DNA of 64,000 nucleotides from Escarpia spicata (taxonomy: Eukaryota > Annelida > Polychaeta > Sabellida > Siboglinidae), in the NCBI GenBank assembly GCA_963995525.1, contig OZ023207.1, positions 31,533,298-31,597,297 of the forward strand, written 5' to 3'. The notes under the pieces were generated by a model. It saw only the letters and a program-made list of their open reading frames with translations. It was not told the DNA's origin and made no database searches. Position 1 is the first letter of the stretch; every line of letters starts with the position of its first letter. Shown here in pieces: positions 34,620-44,993 of the stretch. Both the position numbers and the translations under genes were made by a program.

Positions 34620-35795
34620 TGGAGAACAAAGACTGTCAGCATTGAGTGAAATATGTGCCGAAAAGATAGTCAGTACGGAAGACATACAACATGTATCAGG
34701 TGGGCAGCATTACTGTTCATTAACAATTTAAAATAGCACATATCTGCATTGCAGTACAAGTCATGAAAACATTATCACATAAATTTATTTCTTTGATAAT
34801 ATTCAGAGGTAGGCTTGATGAGTGGTTTTCTTTATAACCTGGATCAAAAGGACTGACAATTATATTTGATAGTATTTATTGCTAGTACTTGACATCTGAA
34901 TTTGTTCTTTCATATTCGCACACAGAGGTCCCAAGTGACACAACACAGACACCCGGAGTCTGCACTGCCAGTACAACACAAACCAGTGACTCGATGATGT
35001 GGAGTGCAAGGAGGTTCCCTCACGATCATGAAGGAATGCACTTTTATACAGGTCTGGAACATTTTTAGAAGTTTCTTTTTGTCTTACAATCACTTGGCCC
35101 AGCAGCATATAACCTACTTTATTATCATGGTGTGATACCATCTATATCGGTGGAAGATCAATTCTTTGTTACTCTTGTTAAGATGCGCCAGCACAAAACT
35201 AACTATGAACTGAGTAGAATGTTTGGTATAACTGAGGCCACTGTGTCAAATATTTGTATTACTTGGATAAATTTCATGGTTTGCCAGTGGGGGAAACAGA
35301 CTGGTGGCCGTCCTAGTTTTCACCAACTAACCTTAAGGATAAGTTCCCTTCGACAAGACTTATTATTGACACACAGTGTCCAATAAAAAAAATAAAAAAA
35401 ACATTAGTGCAACAAGCTACTTTTTCTACCTATAAAAACAAGAATACCGTCAGTAAGTTTTAGTAGGGGCTTCACAAGGAGGTCTTGTATCCTATGTATC
35501 ACCCGCATATGGTGGATTAACCAGTGATCGTCAGATTTGTGAGATATCCAACCTGATAGGGAAGTGTGACCCTGGAGACATGCTAGCATCATGGCGGACA
35601 AAGGGTTTAATGTTCAAGATCTATTTGAGAGTTACATGGTTAACATTCCAACCTTCTTTCGGAAGACGAACAGACTGTCCGGTGCAACTGTGTTGCATGA
35701 CCGTAAAATTGCGAGCAAGAATTAATACAGAGCGCATCATAGGACTTGCAAAGACCTATACAATTTTAAAGGAACCTATAAATAACACTCAGTAA
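34620..35795 (+). pseudogene. IS4/ISL2EU-like DDE transposase, broken
   Basis: Exon-like pieces follow in order. GEQRLSALSEICAEKIV ends at donor CAG|GTGGGC near 34699. From about 34922 comes VPSDTTQTPGVC, then FYTGLEHF, LGPAAYNLLYYHG and the helix-turn-helix EDQFFVTLVKMRQHKTNYEL..FGITEATVSNICITWINF (35132-35290). Later come QATFSTYKNKNTVS, GGLVSYVSPAYGGLTSDRQI, DPGDM / MADKGF and ERIIGLAKTYTILK. This is the layout of DDE_Tnp_4-type transposases with an HTH_Tnp_4 start. Several frameshifts and stops (for example near 35386, 35590 and 35720) make it inactive. It would cut and paste the element. It lies between the arms on the strand opposite to the YqaJ gene. Confidence 0.82.
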
Positions 35796-35959
35796 ATAAC
35801 ACCGAGTATGCACTGGCAATATAGAACAGATAATACAAGCGTGTTTCTACTTGTTTAACTTCAGAGCCAATATTGTGCCAAGGCATGCTTGAATATGGCT
35901 GTAAATATTCTTATCATGTTTCCCAAAGCGTAAACATACTGACTCCTCTGTATTATTGT

Positions 35960-36760
35960 TCTGGAACTCTGAAGCTTGGACAGTTTTTAGTCCTTTGGGC
36001 CAAAGGTCCAACGGACTATTGCCATCACTCTGCGTCCGCCGATAGCTGCCATATCTCAGAAACCGTTCAGTATCTTTTTCTCTAATTTTGCATAGACGTA
36101 TCTTATGATACTGCCACTATGCACGAGAAATCTGTATTTTATTGAATCGTTCTAAGGGCCCCATAGGCCCCCCAGGCCACAAAAAAACGGGTAATTGTTC
36201 ACATGTCTATTTTTTCAAAAACTTTTTCTCTAATTTTGCATATATACATTTCATGTGGTAGTGTCACTGTACACAATAAATCTGTATTTGATTAAATCAT
36301 TCTAAGGGCACCAAAAAAGGCCCCCAAAACTGGTAAAGTACATTTTGCCTATTTTTTCAAAAACTCTTCAGTAACTTTTTCTCTAATTTTGCATAGATTG
36401 CAGGGCCACTATACACAAGAAATCTGTATTTGATTGAATAATTTTCAGGGCACCAAAGGTCCCTTAAAATGTTAAATTTTCTAATTAAATTGTTTACATC
36501 AGAACAGCCTGGAGCTCTATTGACAACTGGCTGGCTACAGTCCTTCCCTCAACTAATCCCTTTTCCTACATCTGTCACATGCAGTGTCTGTGTCTTGCAT
36601 GGATCAGAGGTTGTCTTTTCTGTTATTTAAAAAACCGTTCAGTAGCTTTTTCTCTAATTTTGCATAGACGTCTCTTAGGGGAGTGTCACTGTACACAAAA
36701 AGATTTGTGTTTGATTGAATTATTCTAAGGGCCTCCCAAAAAGATAAATGTTCAAATTAT
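35960..36760 (+). repeat. diverged tandem repeat, period roughly 150 bp
   Basis: The phrase CTTTTTCTCTAATTTTGCATA recurs at about 36074, 36225, 36376 and 36637. It is followed by 'CACTnTACACnAnAAATCTGTATTTGATTGAAT' and 'TTCTAAGGGC' type phrases. The last spacing is longer because of an inserted stretch. It has no coding signal and lies between the transposase and YqaJ genes. Confidence 0.75.
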
Positions 36761-37800
36761 GTCTGTTTCTGTCTGGACTTCGTTGGCAGAGTGCCAAGTG
36801 ATACACCCCACCTCACTGGGTCTATGCCTGCTGCAGGCTGCCTGCTATTGTTTGATGGACAAATGTGTAATCGATCACTGGCAGAGGCTTGTGTCAACAG
36901 ACAGCACCCACTAGACCCCTGGACAGTTGCATGTACATTTTAAGCTGTGTCAAACAGTGGGCTGTAACTAATGTGTAATGGGAATCCCTACTGCACATGT
37001 AGTACCTGAAAACTTTTAAACAGCAGTAGACATAATTATCAATGCAATATAAAGATATGACCTAGGATTAAAATAAAATAACTTTGGTATAAAATAATAT
37101 ATAAAGTAAAATAACATAGGTATACTCGAAAAGGTTAACGCATATTTAGCCAAAAATTATAAGGAATATTATTCAGATGTTTTACTATATATGTTGCAGC
37201 TATTCCGTCACTCCAGTTATATTAGTATTATGTCGTTGCTACTGTTTTTAACTGTGTTTAAGTCAAAATGCATGTTATGCATATGTACCTTGTTAACAAA
37301 TAAAGTTTTATCATAATTTATCTCATTCTTCTTCCCATTCTGGGGGAGGGTGGTAGGGACAAAATGAGAACAGATAATGCGTGTGCATTTTCTTAAACAG
37401 TGTTTTACTGTGTTACCTGCGAGATTGCAGCTCGCCAACTATAATGCAAGGTTTCTACAACCACCAGAAATTGGCCTAAATAGCAGGATATCGGGATAAT
37501 ATCCGACAGTATTTTTTAATAACACATTAACTAATATATATAATGCTCACGAAATGGTCTACTCGAATACTTTATTTCCAGGTGTATCTTCACTGGCATG
37601 CATATAGTCTAGAGAGCTACTAAACATGTCAACACTTTACTTCCATCATAACTCTTAATGATCTGTAACTATGATTCACCAAAAAACATCTCATTAAAAA
37701 TTACAAATTTACAGTATAGTCCAAAGGACTTCAGGGCCTCTTGGCCCATTTTTTACAGCTTCTTTCAGGTAAGGAACTGTTAAGGGAGAAATATTATTTT
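36761..37800. other. DNA transposon interior, non-coding
   Basis: AT-rich, no recognised exon. TTTATTATT-type patches only. Confidence 0.4.
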
Positions 37801-37810
37801 CGCTTGCTGC

Positions 37811-38144
37811 TTAAAAACATTTAACTTCCAAAATTGTGTCTGTGTCGATTTCTCTGTCAGGTGAGGCAACACGTACAGGATGAACCTGGCTCACAAATAT
37901 GCCACATGCCTGAGCCTGAACTTTAAACTGTTTGTCAAATTGTTCCACTGCCACATTCTCGTACCTACGGCCATGCAATACAGCTGGTGTTCTAATGTCT
38001 ACAAAAGTTGTAAGTGATTCCATATCTCTCCTCTCTGTGGCCTTGCAGTTTGATGAGGTCAGATGATGTAGTCTGACATCCCTCCACTTGCTCCCTAGTT
38101 GCCCTTTCCAGCTCAGTGGCCGGCTCCTCGCTGATCTCCGAAAC
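37811..38144 (-). pseudogene. YqaJ-type nuclease exon of the DNA transposon
   Basis: An acceptor TTTCAG lies before 38144. The frame ending at 37811 reads TPAVLHGRRYENVAVEQF, ACGIFVSQVHPVRVASPDREI and DTILEVKCF. That is the E...PD...ExK nuclease core of YqaJ/lambda-exonuclease-like enzymes (glutamate in YENVAVE, aspartate in SPD, E and K in LEVK). The usual G after PD is R. The upstream half of the exon (VSEISEEPATELERA...) is in another frame, so at least one frameshift is present. In its family this protein accompanies the transposase; its job is not established to my knowledge. Confidence 0.72.
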
Positions 38145-38485
38145 CTGAAAGTAATGCAATAACTTGTTTTTCCGACAATGTATCATCGGTTGTCATGGTT
38201 GTTTGATTTAAATCATTTTATTTAAATCACTGACTTAAAGCAATCTTAGACTAAAACATATTTGATTTCTTATTTGATGATTTGTATGAATTTTGTTTTG
38301 ATACAAAAGTAAAATTTTCGCCCTATATAGTTGTAGTGTCACCAGTTAGGCTGATATTAATTGCAATACAACAAACCCCCTTTTTGTTTCAAATTTTAAC
38401 TTTGTTTTATTTTAGTTTCAAATGAATTGCTCAGAGCTGCATTGCACAATGGTTTGTAAGTTGGACTCTGTGCTGTGAGGATGTA

Positions 38486-38761
38486 ATGTTTGTAAAAAGT
38501 AATATCTTGTATAATAGCGCAGTATCCAGTCCTTATGACTGCTCAGAGAGCTTTACACTTTACTCCCTGGCAGACTTGTTCGATCGAACACCATCTCAAC
38601 TTCTCTGGGAAGCATTCAACCATGCTGCAATTAATGCACGAAGACTATTCGTACACAAATATCCACCACTGTCTATAGCCAGATACTCATTCATACAGCT
38701 TAGTGAACTGGAGCAACGTAGAGTGAACGAACTTGCCCAAGGTTCAACACGACAGCAGTGA
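38486..38761 (+). repeat. dispersed repeat with a conserved-looking open frame
   Basis: The 91-codon frame reads FTLYSLADLFDRTPSQLLW, EAFNHAAINARRLF, LSIARYSFIQLSELEQRRVNELAQ. I have an impression of meeting this phrase in unrelated predicted proteins of marine invertebrates, which would mark it as a widespread repeat and not a gene. Just after it, GAATTCGAACCCGGG resembles a tRNA B box, which suggests a SINE. Related DNA is at 13630-13815. Confidence 0.55.
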
Positions 38762-39083
38762 ATTCGAACCCGGGTTTTCTTGAGAGTCCAACATTAACAT
38801 TCTAGTTACTGAGCCACTGCGCTCTATTGAAACCGTGTGCATTGTTTCAGTGGAGCACATTGTGTAAATACAGATGTATGTATTCATGTTGGATTGAAAT
38901 AAATAACTAACCATTTCATCTTTCAAGTACTTGTGGAGTTAACTTCAAGTAGTCGTGGTCGTTGGCAAGGGCACGTGGATTGGCAGGAGGGAACAGCTGC
39001 GTCACTGGCATTGGTTGACAGGGACGTACAAACTACTACCTTTAATCCTACATTCCTTTTAGTTTAATGTTAAGATAACTCAC

Positions 39084-39276
39084 CTTTCTTTGTATAGAGA
39101 CTTGCTCTTTTCCTCCAGCTTCTTTCTGTACTGGGATAAGTATTCCTCTTGTCTCCCCAGTGTAAATTTGGGTAGTTGGTGCATAGCATGTTATTCTTTG
39201 GCAGTTTCATGCTGAACTCCTCTTCAAGCTTTTGACTAGGCCTAGCATGACAGAATCTAGCATCCAAAACTCTAAC
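39084..39276 (-). pseudogene. second exon of the SAP/YqaJ transposon gene
   Basis: Bounded by acceptor TTTTTACAG (before 39276) and donor AAAG|GTGAGT (after 39084). One frame reads VLDARFCHARPSQKLEEEFS; a shifted one reads EEYLSQYRKKLEEKSKSLYKER up to the donor. The first half is repeated in inverted form in the left arm at 29605-29736. Confidence 0.55.
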
Positions 39277-39464
39277 CTGTAAAAATAAAAAACAATGACA
39301 TTATCCCAAGTTATGTTCAATGTGTAACTAAGATGCTAGTGTAGTGGTTAGCACATCCGCCTGGCATGCCATTGCTCTGAGTTCAAAACATGGACCGAGC
39401 AGGCATGATATTTAGTGTAAAAATTTGGCTCTCAACATTGGGGACGTGTATCCCTCGTGACTCG

Positions 39465-40490
39465 GATATAATAATAATAATAAGATAACTTCTATTGCGC
39501 CTAAATCCTTGGAAACCAAGCTCAGAGGTGCATCAAAACAAAAGGGTTGGTCAATCTCAAAATCCATAAGTAGTTTTCCAGTTGTCAACAGATGGGTCAA
39601 GGCACTAGGGAGCTACGGTGGATAAGCAAGGTTGTAAAGATACGTTTTTAAATGACGACGAAATTTTGTAATATTTTCAACTGATCTAACACCAAGAGGA
39701 AGCATATTCCAAAGAGTTGGTGCAGCAACAGAAAAAGCCCTAGTTCCAATGTTAGTGTTGACTCTAGGAACAAAAAGTAGGTCAGAACTAGATGATCGAA
39801 GGTGGATAGGTTTTCTTACAGGAGTAAGCAATAAATGCAAATAAGATGGTTGCTTATTGGACAGTGCCTGGTATGTAATGGTACAGATCTTAAATATTAT
39901 ACGATATCGTACAGGAAGCCAATGCAAAGACTTCAAAAGTGGTACAGAGCGAGAAAAACGAGGAGATCTTGTAACTACCCTTGCTAGACAATTTTGGACA
40001 CGCTGAAGTTTTGTGATATCCTTGCTAGCGATATTATAAAGGAGGGAACTGCAATAGTCAAGTCTGCTGCTAACAAGCGCTGTTGTGATAGTCTTACCAA
40101 CAGAAAATGACATATACCGGCGAATACGGCGAAGATCACGAATATGATAAAAAACAGCAGCGACATGTTTGAGATGTGTTGTCGGAAATTGAAGTTACTA
40201 TCAAAGATCACTCCTAGATTCCGCACCGAGGTTGCTGGCGTGATATACTGATTCAAAATACGCGTCGGCAAAAAATCATCCAGTTTACAACGCTGCATTG
40301 GAGTACCAATAATGATCAATTCAGTTGTATTTGCATTTAATTTCAACTTGCTGTCAGTCATCCAGTGGAAGATATCTTGAAGGCAATCACTAAGTTGGTT
40401 AAGGGAGCGATTTGTATCCGGGGTAACCAACGAAATGTAGATCTGAGTATCATCAGCATAAAGATGATGATCTAAGTTATGTCTTAGTAT
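39465..40490 (-). mobile_element. CR1-like LINE 3' fragment inserted in the right arm
   Basis: The minus strand has HHLYADDTQIYIS (RT active site, 40475-40440), then SKLKLNANTTELIIIG and VRNLGVIFDSNFNFRQH. These are followed by VSSRLDYCSSLLYNIASKDI, LQRVQNCLARVV and LKSLHWLPVRYRIIF to FRRHLKTYLYNLAYPP (40113-39613). The 3' end is a TTATTATTATTATA tail near 39465. The left arm, which lacks it, shows the empty site. It is 5'-truncated and carries one frame change near 40150. Confidence 0.88.
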
Positions 40491-40818
40491 AACAATTTGG
40501 GACGTAAAAGAACCAATGAGGACGACAAGCACCCTGGTAGTGACCACAGTCAATGCCAGCATATAAAGGTCAGTTTGGCGATAATGTTCTGAAAAAGGCT
40601 GACTAGTTGAATGAGACCTCATAAGACCATTACATTGTAACCACTATAATACAGACTAGTCAGTTAATAGAACGTTGCAGTGCGGTGGAAACAACCAGAA
40701 CTACATATATGGAAACAAATACTAAGATACAAATTTTACAATAACAATTTACATAATGTCAACAAAATACAAATCACTGTGAGATGGGAGACTCCACACT
40801 ATGAGTATGACCTTTAGG

Positions 40819-41241
40819 CGGGTTTGACTAAAAGGCGCACGACCACGGAGTTAACGAACGACCACGCACGACCATGTAATATAATATGTTGGTAGATAAT
40901 TTGGTCGTTGATGGTATATATATGTTGATGGTTTGTGTGTGCATTATTAAAATGTTTCACCCAGGAGTTACATAATTTAGGCATTTTATCCGATCTTCCG
41001 GACGAGTATTTAGCCTTTGCACAGTAGCGCCACCTGGCGAATGGAAGCGTAAAGTTACCACAAGCGATGATTAGTTTCGAATTTTGTTACTCCAATGTGA
41101 AGAACATATCTGAAATTTGGCGAGCTGCAAACATATACCTCCTACGTGCCACCAACAGCCCGGTTGGTTACCAACACTACATACATTTTGGTCGTGCGTG
41201 GTCATGCGTGGTCGTGCGCCGTTTTAGTCATACCGCTTTAG
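40819..41241. mobile_element. 423-bp MITE in the right arm
   Basis: It begins CGGGTTTGACTAAAAGGCGC and ends with an inverted counterpart (GCGCCGTTTTAGTCATACCG plus CTTTAG). It is flanked by 8-bp CCTTTAGG (40811-40818, 41242-41249). The left arm has one CCTTTAGG and no insert, so the target duplication is confirmed by the empty site. GACCACGCACGACC phrases repeat near both ends. Confidence 0.82.
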
Positions 41242-41493
41242 CCTTTAGGCTTTAATAATATTCACTTAATAAGTCTTAAAAACAGCCTACCCCATACATG
41301 ACAGACTGACTGACGCTCACGCTTCATAAACGAGACTGCACTGACCGTTTTATATACATATTAAATGGATGTATATGTTGCTTTAGCTGAATTGTAATCG
41401 TAGTACGAATAAATAATTATTTATTATCATTGACGTTGACGGTCGAGTTTACGAAACATCATGAATTATCGCTCACACACAGTACCAACCTAC

Positions 41494-41747
41494 CTGACAA
41501 TCAATTCGCGTTTTCTGCCAGATTACTTGGCACTTCGTTGCTTCAGTTCATCTTTGAGTTCTTTTAAACTCCAACTTTGATAAGACAGCTCATAACGTTG
41601 GTGAAAAACGCTCGATATAAGTATTCTGTACACTCCGTCGTGATGCTGGTGATTTACAGCATAATGCTTTGACAAGGCTTGACTTGCAAGGGATACTTCA
41701 GTATTTGCAAGTTGATGTAGTTCGCTAGGGGGCAGCACATCTGTCAA
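41494..41747 (-). pseudogene. SAP-domain exon of the transposon gene (right arm)
   Basis: The minus frame reads ELHQLANTEVSLASQALSKH and then WSLKELKDELKQRSAK, followed by a stop, then the rest of the SAP pattern up to donor GTCAG|GTAGGT. SAP domains bind AT-rich DNA, and SAP plus YqaJ in one transposon gene is plausible. The nonsense change (CAA in the left arm, TAA here) kills this copy. No in-frame ATG is close upstream. Confidence 0.72.
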
Positions 41748-42260
41748 AGGTCATATTTGACTAGACAAATTGTTGCAAACCGTATCGGGTAGATTTTTGT
41801 GCGTCAACTTATTTGACCAAACATATTTAACCAAACGGCATTCTAGTGAATTATTTGACAAAAATCTTGCACAATGACAGCGTAAATGGATAATCGAAAG
41901 TCAGAATTCGACAATGTCGACGTAAATGGAAAATCGAAAGTCAGAATTCGACAATGTAGCATTGTGGAATTATGGCCCTAATACCGTTCCATACTAGCCT
42001 ACCATATACGATATATACATAATATAGTCATATTATTATTGACATAGGTCTGTGGTGTATCGCTAATACTGTTATTGAACGCTATGCAGTTTAGCTTGCC
42101 CGTGCGAACGGAAGTGAAAACCCCGTTGGGTTTGTTGTTGAAATAAAATGGAACCGATCAACATCGTGTTTTCAATTCTAGCCTAGTCTACCACAATACT
42201 CAGTTCCACGATACATTTCAATTGGCGACGAGAAATTCGAACAACGCATCCACGGCTACG

Positions 42261-42890
42261 ATGGATCAGGAAGTTCTGCCAGCGTTTGCAGCGGAACCAG
42301 CAGACTCTGCAGCGTCGAGATGGGAGCGTTGGCTGAAACGCTTCACGAACTATACAGTCGCGAAGGACATTACTGACGAGCGACGAATGAAGGCTATCCT
42401 CTTACACTACGTGGGTGAGGAAGTGTTTGAACTGGCAGAATCACTAGGCATTGTGGATGACACGTCTCTGGAGAACACTAAACACATACTTACGGCCTAT
42501 TTCGCTCCGCAAAGAAATATCGAGTACGAGGTTTACGTGTTCCGCCAGGCGGCGCAACTAGGCAGCGAGAGTCTGGATAAGTTCCACGCACGACTAAGGC
42601 AACTCGCTAAAAACTGTAACTTCAACGACCTAGACAGGGAAGTTCGCTCACAAATTATTCAACGCTGTCAACTCGGCAAAGTCCGCGATAAGGGACTGAA
42701 TGACGCACACATCACATTGTCTGAACTGTTGAAATTTCGGCGTACGCTAGAAGCTACGAATGCTCAGGGCCAGGCTATGGCTAACAACCACGCATCGATG
42801 ACAGGCAATAGCGCTGGCAATGTCACCGATCGCTCGATTGTCAACAAGTTGTCAGTCACAAAATCGGCTAGGAGGCTAAGACGAATCTAG
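42261..42890 (+). CDS. Gag (Mag-type element 2)
   Basis: From the ATG at 42261 the frame reads MDQEVLPAFAAEPADS, WERWLKRFTNYTVAKD, YFAPQRNIEYEVYVFRQ, LDKFHARLRQLAKNCNF and IIQRCQLGKVRDKGL, the typical capsid portion of Mag/SURL-type Gag. It stops near 42890 just where the deletion joins Pol, so the nucleocapsid zinc knuckles are lost. The open frame extends upstream of the ATG through the primer site without a stop. Confidence 0.85.
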   Translation: MDQEVLPAFAAEPADSAASRWERWLKRFTNYTVAKDITDERRMKAILLHYVGEEVFELAESLGIVDDTSLENTKHILTAYFAPQRNIEYEVYVFRQAAQLGSESLDKFHARLRQLAKNCNFNDLDREVRSQIIQRCQLGKVRDKGLNDAHITLSELLKFRRTLEATNAQGQAMANNHASMTGNSAGNVTDRSIVNKLSVTKSARRLRRI

Positions 42891-43829
42891 TCACTGTGCT
42901 GAGCCGACTACAAACAGCAGGTTTGCGGCTACGGCTAGAGAAATGCGCGTTCATGCAGGCCTCGTGTGTGTACCTTGGGGCATCGTCTAGACGCCGAGGG
43001 CATCCATCCTACTACAGAGAAACTACAAGCAGTGCAGCAGGCACCTGCGCCGACATCAGTGTCAGAATTGCGAAGCTACTTGGGCATGGTGAATTATTAT
43101 CACAAGTTTCTGAAAAACCTGAGCGCTGTGCTAGCGCCACTACATCAACTGTTGCAGAAAGGCACTTCCTGGCATTGGGGGTCGCCTCAAAAACGTGCGT
43201 TTGAACAGTCAAAAGCGTTGTTGCAATCGTCGCAAGTTCTGGTTCATTACGACCCGAGTCTTCCACTGCTGTTGAGTTGCGACGCGTCTCCATACGGCAT
43301 CGGCGCCGTGCTCTCTCATCGCATGGCAAACGGCACAGACAGGCCTGTGGCATTCGCGTCACGTTCGCTCGTCACGGCCGAGAAGAATTACGCGCAAGTT
43401 GAACGTGAGGGCCTGGCCGTCGTGTTTGGCGTAACTAAGTTCCAACGCTACGACTACGGCCGGAACTTTGAGATACAAACAGATCACAGGCCACTACTAG
43501 GTCTGCTGGGGGAACATAAGCTGATTTCTCCACTCTCCAGCGCGCGCATACAACGCTGGGCGTTGACGCTGTCGAACTATCAGTACACACTACGCTACAA
43601 ACCTGGGGTTCAGAACGGCAGTGCAGACGGTCTAAGCAGACTACCTTTGCCTACTGAGCCATCGTCCATCCCTGTACCGGCTGAGGTGGTACTCTCGTTG
43701 TCGATCGTCGACGACACACCGATCACCGCTGCTAAGATCGCGCAGTGGACCTCGCGCGACCCTATCCTGTCTGCAGTGGCGGGGTACGTGCGGCAGGGAT
43801 GGCGACATTACGACGACGTCATCCCCTGA
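42891..43829 (+). pseudogene. RT thumb and RNase H part of Pol (Mag-type element 2)
   Basis: Starts LSRLQTAGLRLRLEKCAF in one frame and shifts near 42966 to YLG / HRLDAEGIHPTTEKL, then YLGMVNYYHKFLKNLSAV. RNase H follows with LLLSCDASPYGIGAVLSH, AEKNYAQVEREGLAVV and QTDHRPLLGLL, and ADGLSRLPLP ends it. The fingers/palm of RT with the YxDD active site are absent. The frame ends at a stop near 43829 where a shift separates it from integrase. Confidence 0.88.
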
Positions 43830-44763
43830 TGACGTCGAGGACGCTTACTCCAGACGGCGTAACGAACTAACCATACAGCAGGGCTGTCTGCTGTGGGGTT
43901 CGCACGTAATCATACCTACGCCAGGGCGCGAACGCATACTACAGGAACTACACGAGTGCCATCCGGGCATAGTGCGTATGAAATCACTGGCTCGCAGCTA
44001 TGTCTGGTGGCCGGGACTGGACGCCGAAATCGAGAACAAAGTACGCAGTTGCGGAACATGCCAGGAGCACAGTAAGCTGCCGGCGAAAGCAGTCTTACAT
44101 CCGTGGGAATGGCCTGGCAAGGCCTGGTACAGACTGCACATAGACTACGCGGGACCGTTCGAGGGCAAAATGATTCTCGTGATCGTAGACGCACACTCAA
44201 AGTATATCGACGCGCACGTCATGTCGTCTGCAACGTCTACGGCGACAATACGCAGTCTACATCAAACGTTCGCCACGCATGGTCTCCCGTGCACTATAGT
44301 CTCCGACAATGGCACCGCTTTTACGAGCCAGGAGTTCCGAGCGTACTGTCGTAGTAACGGCATTAAACACATCTGCAGTGCGCCGTTTCACCCAGCGACC
44401 AACGGCCTCGCTGAGAGGGCGGTGCAGACTGTCGTCAAACAGGGCTTGAGGAACCCCAGCGGTCCAGACCTCGAGACACGACTCTACAACTATCTGGCGC
44501 GCTACCGAGTGACGCCGCAATCCACAACGGGCGAGTCGCGAGACGTTCCCGCCACCCGATCCGAGCGCTGTGAGCGTTGTTCCGCCGACAGCGCCACCCA
44601 TCGACGTTCCCCTGTCCGAACCCGAGAGTCGACAACCACCGTCGACCCCAATCGTCTCCAAACCCCAATCGTCGTCTCCAATCATCTCCACCCCACAATC
44701 GTCGTCTCCAATCCCCGACGATCTGCTAGAGTGATTAAGCCGCCGATCAGGCTTGATCTATAA
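43830..44763 (+). pseudogene. integrase part of Pol (Mag-type element 2)
   Basis: The zinc module (ELHECHPGIVRMKSL ... CGTCQEH) crosses a frame change near 43970. The 43972-44763 frame then has the core with IDYAGPFEG, IVSDNGTAF and NGLAERAVQT, so the DDE triad is kept. After RYRVTPQSTTGES a deletion joins to the tail RRSARVIKPPIRLDL. Confidence 0.88.
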
Positions 44764-44823
44764 TTAGAGTGTACGCCGTGCGCTGCCCGCCTATGTCATA
44801 AGTGTTCTTCATAATTGGAGGAA

Positions 44824-44993
44824 TGTGGTGTATCGCTAATACTGTAATTGAACGCTATGCAGTTTAGCTTGCCCGTGCGAGCGGAAGTGAAAACCCCGTT
44901 GGGTTTGTTGTTGAAATAAAATGGAACCGATCAACATCGTGTTTTCAATTCTAGCCTAGTCTACCACAATACTCAGTACCACGATTCATTTCA
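44824..44993 (+). repeat. 3' LTR (Mag-type element 2)
   Basis: 170 bp, pairs with 42051-42220. Differences include GTTATTG/GTAATTG and TTCCACGATA/TACCACGATT. Confidence 0.93.

Larger units (their letters stand above)
28303..41991. mobile_element. 13.7-kb DNA transposon with approx. 1.4-kb inverted repeats (ISL2EU/IS4-like)
   Basis: The left end TGGAACGATATTAGGGCC and the right end, reverse-complemented as TGGAACGGTATTAGGGCC, are the tips of long inverted repeats. TACTAGCCTA lies directly outside both ends (28293-28302, 41992-42001) and may be a 10-bp target duplication; an AT dinucleotide duplication is an alternative reading. Inside are a broken transposase on + (about 34620-35795) and a SAP/YqaJ gene on - (37811-41747). 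As I recall the ISL2EU superfamily pairs such a transposase with a YqaJ-type nuclease. Later insertions: LTR element 29770-33896, CR1-like end about 39465-40490, MITE 40819-41241. Without them it would be about 8 kb. Confidence 0.8.
39153..41991 (-). repeat. right terminal inverted repeat (with insertions)
   Basis: Reverse-complement homology to 28303-29736 is interrupted by a CR1-like fragment (about 39465-40490) and a MITE (40819-41241). It has two 40-bp subterminal units, against three on the left. Confidence 0.9.
42051..44993 (+). mobile_element. Mag-type LTR element 2, internally deleted
   Basis: The 170-bp LTRs at 42051-42220 and 44824-44993 (TGTGGTGTAT...CATTTCA) differ at few sites. 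The primer site TTGGCGACGAGAAATTCG follows the 5' LTR, and TTGGAGGAA precedes the 3' LTR. GGTC lies on both sides (42047-42050, 44994-44997). The body holds Gag, then jumps to the end of RT, RNase H and integrase; nucleocapsid, protease and the RT catalytic part are missing. Confidence 0.93.
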
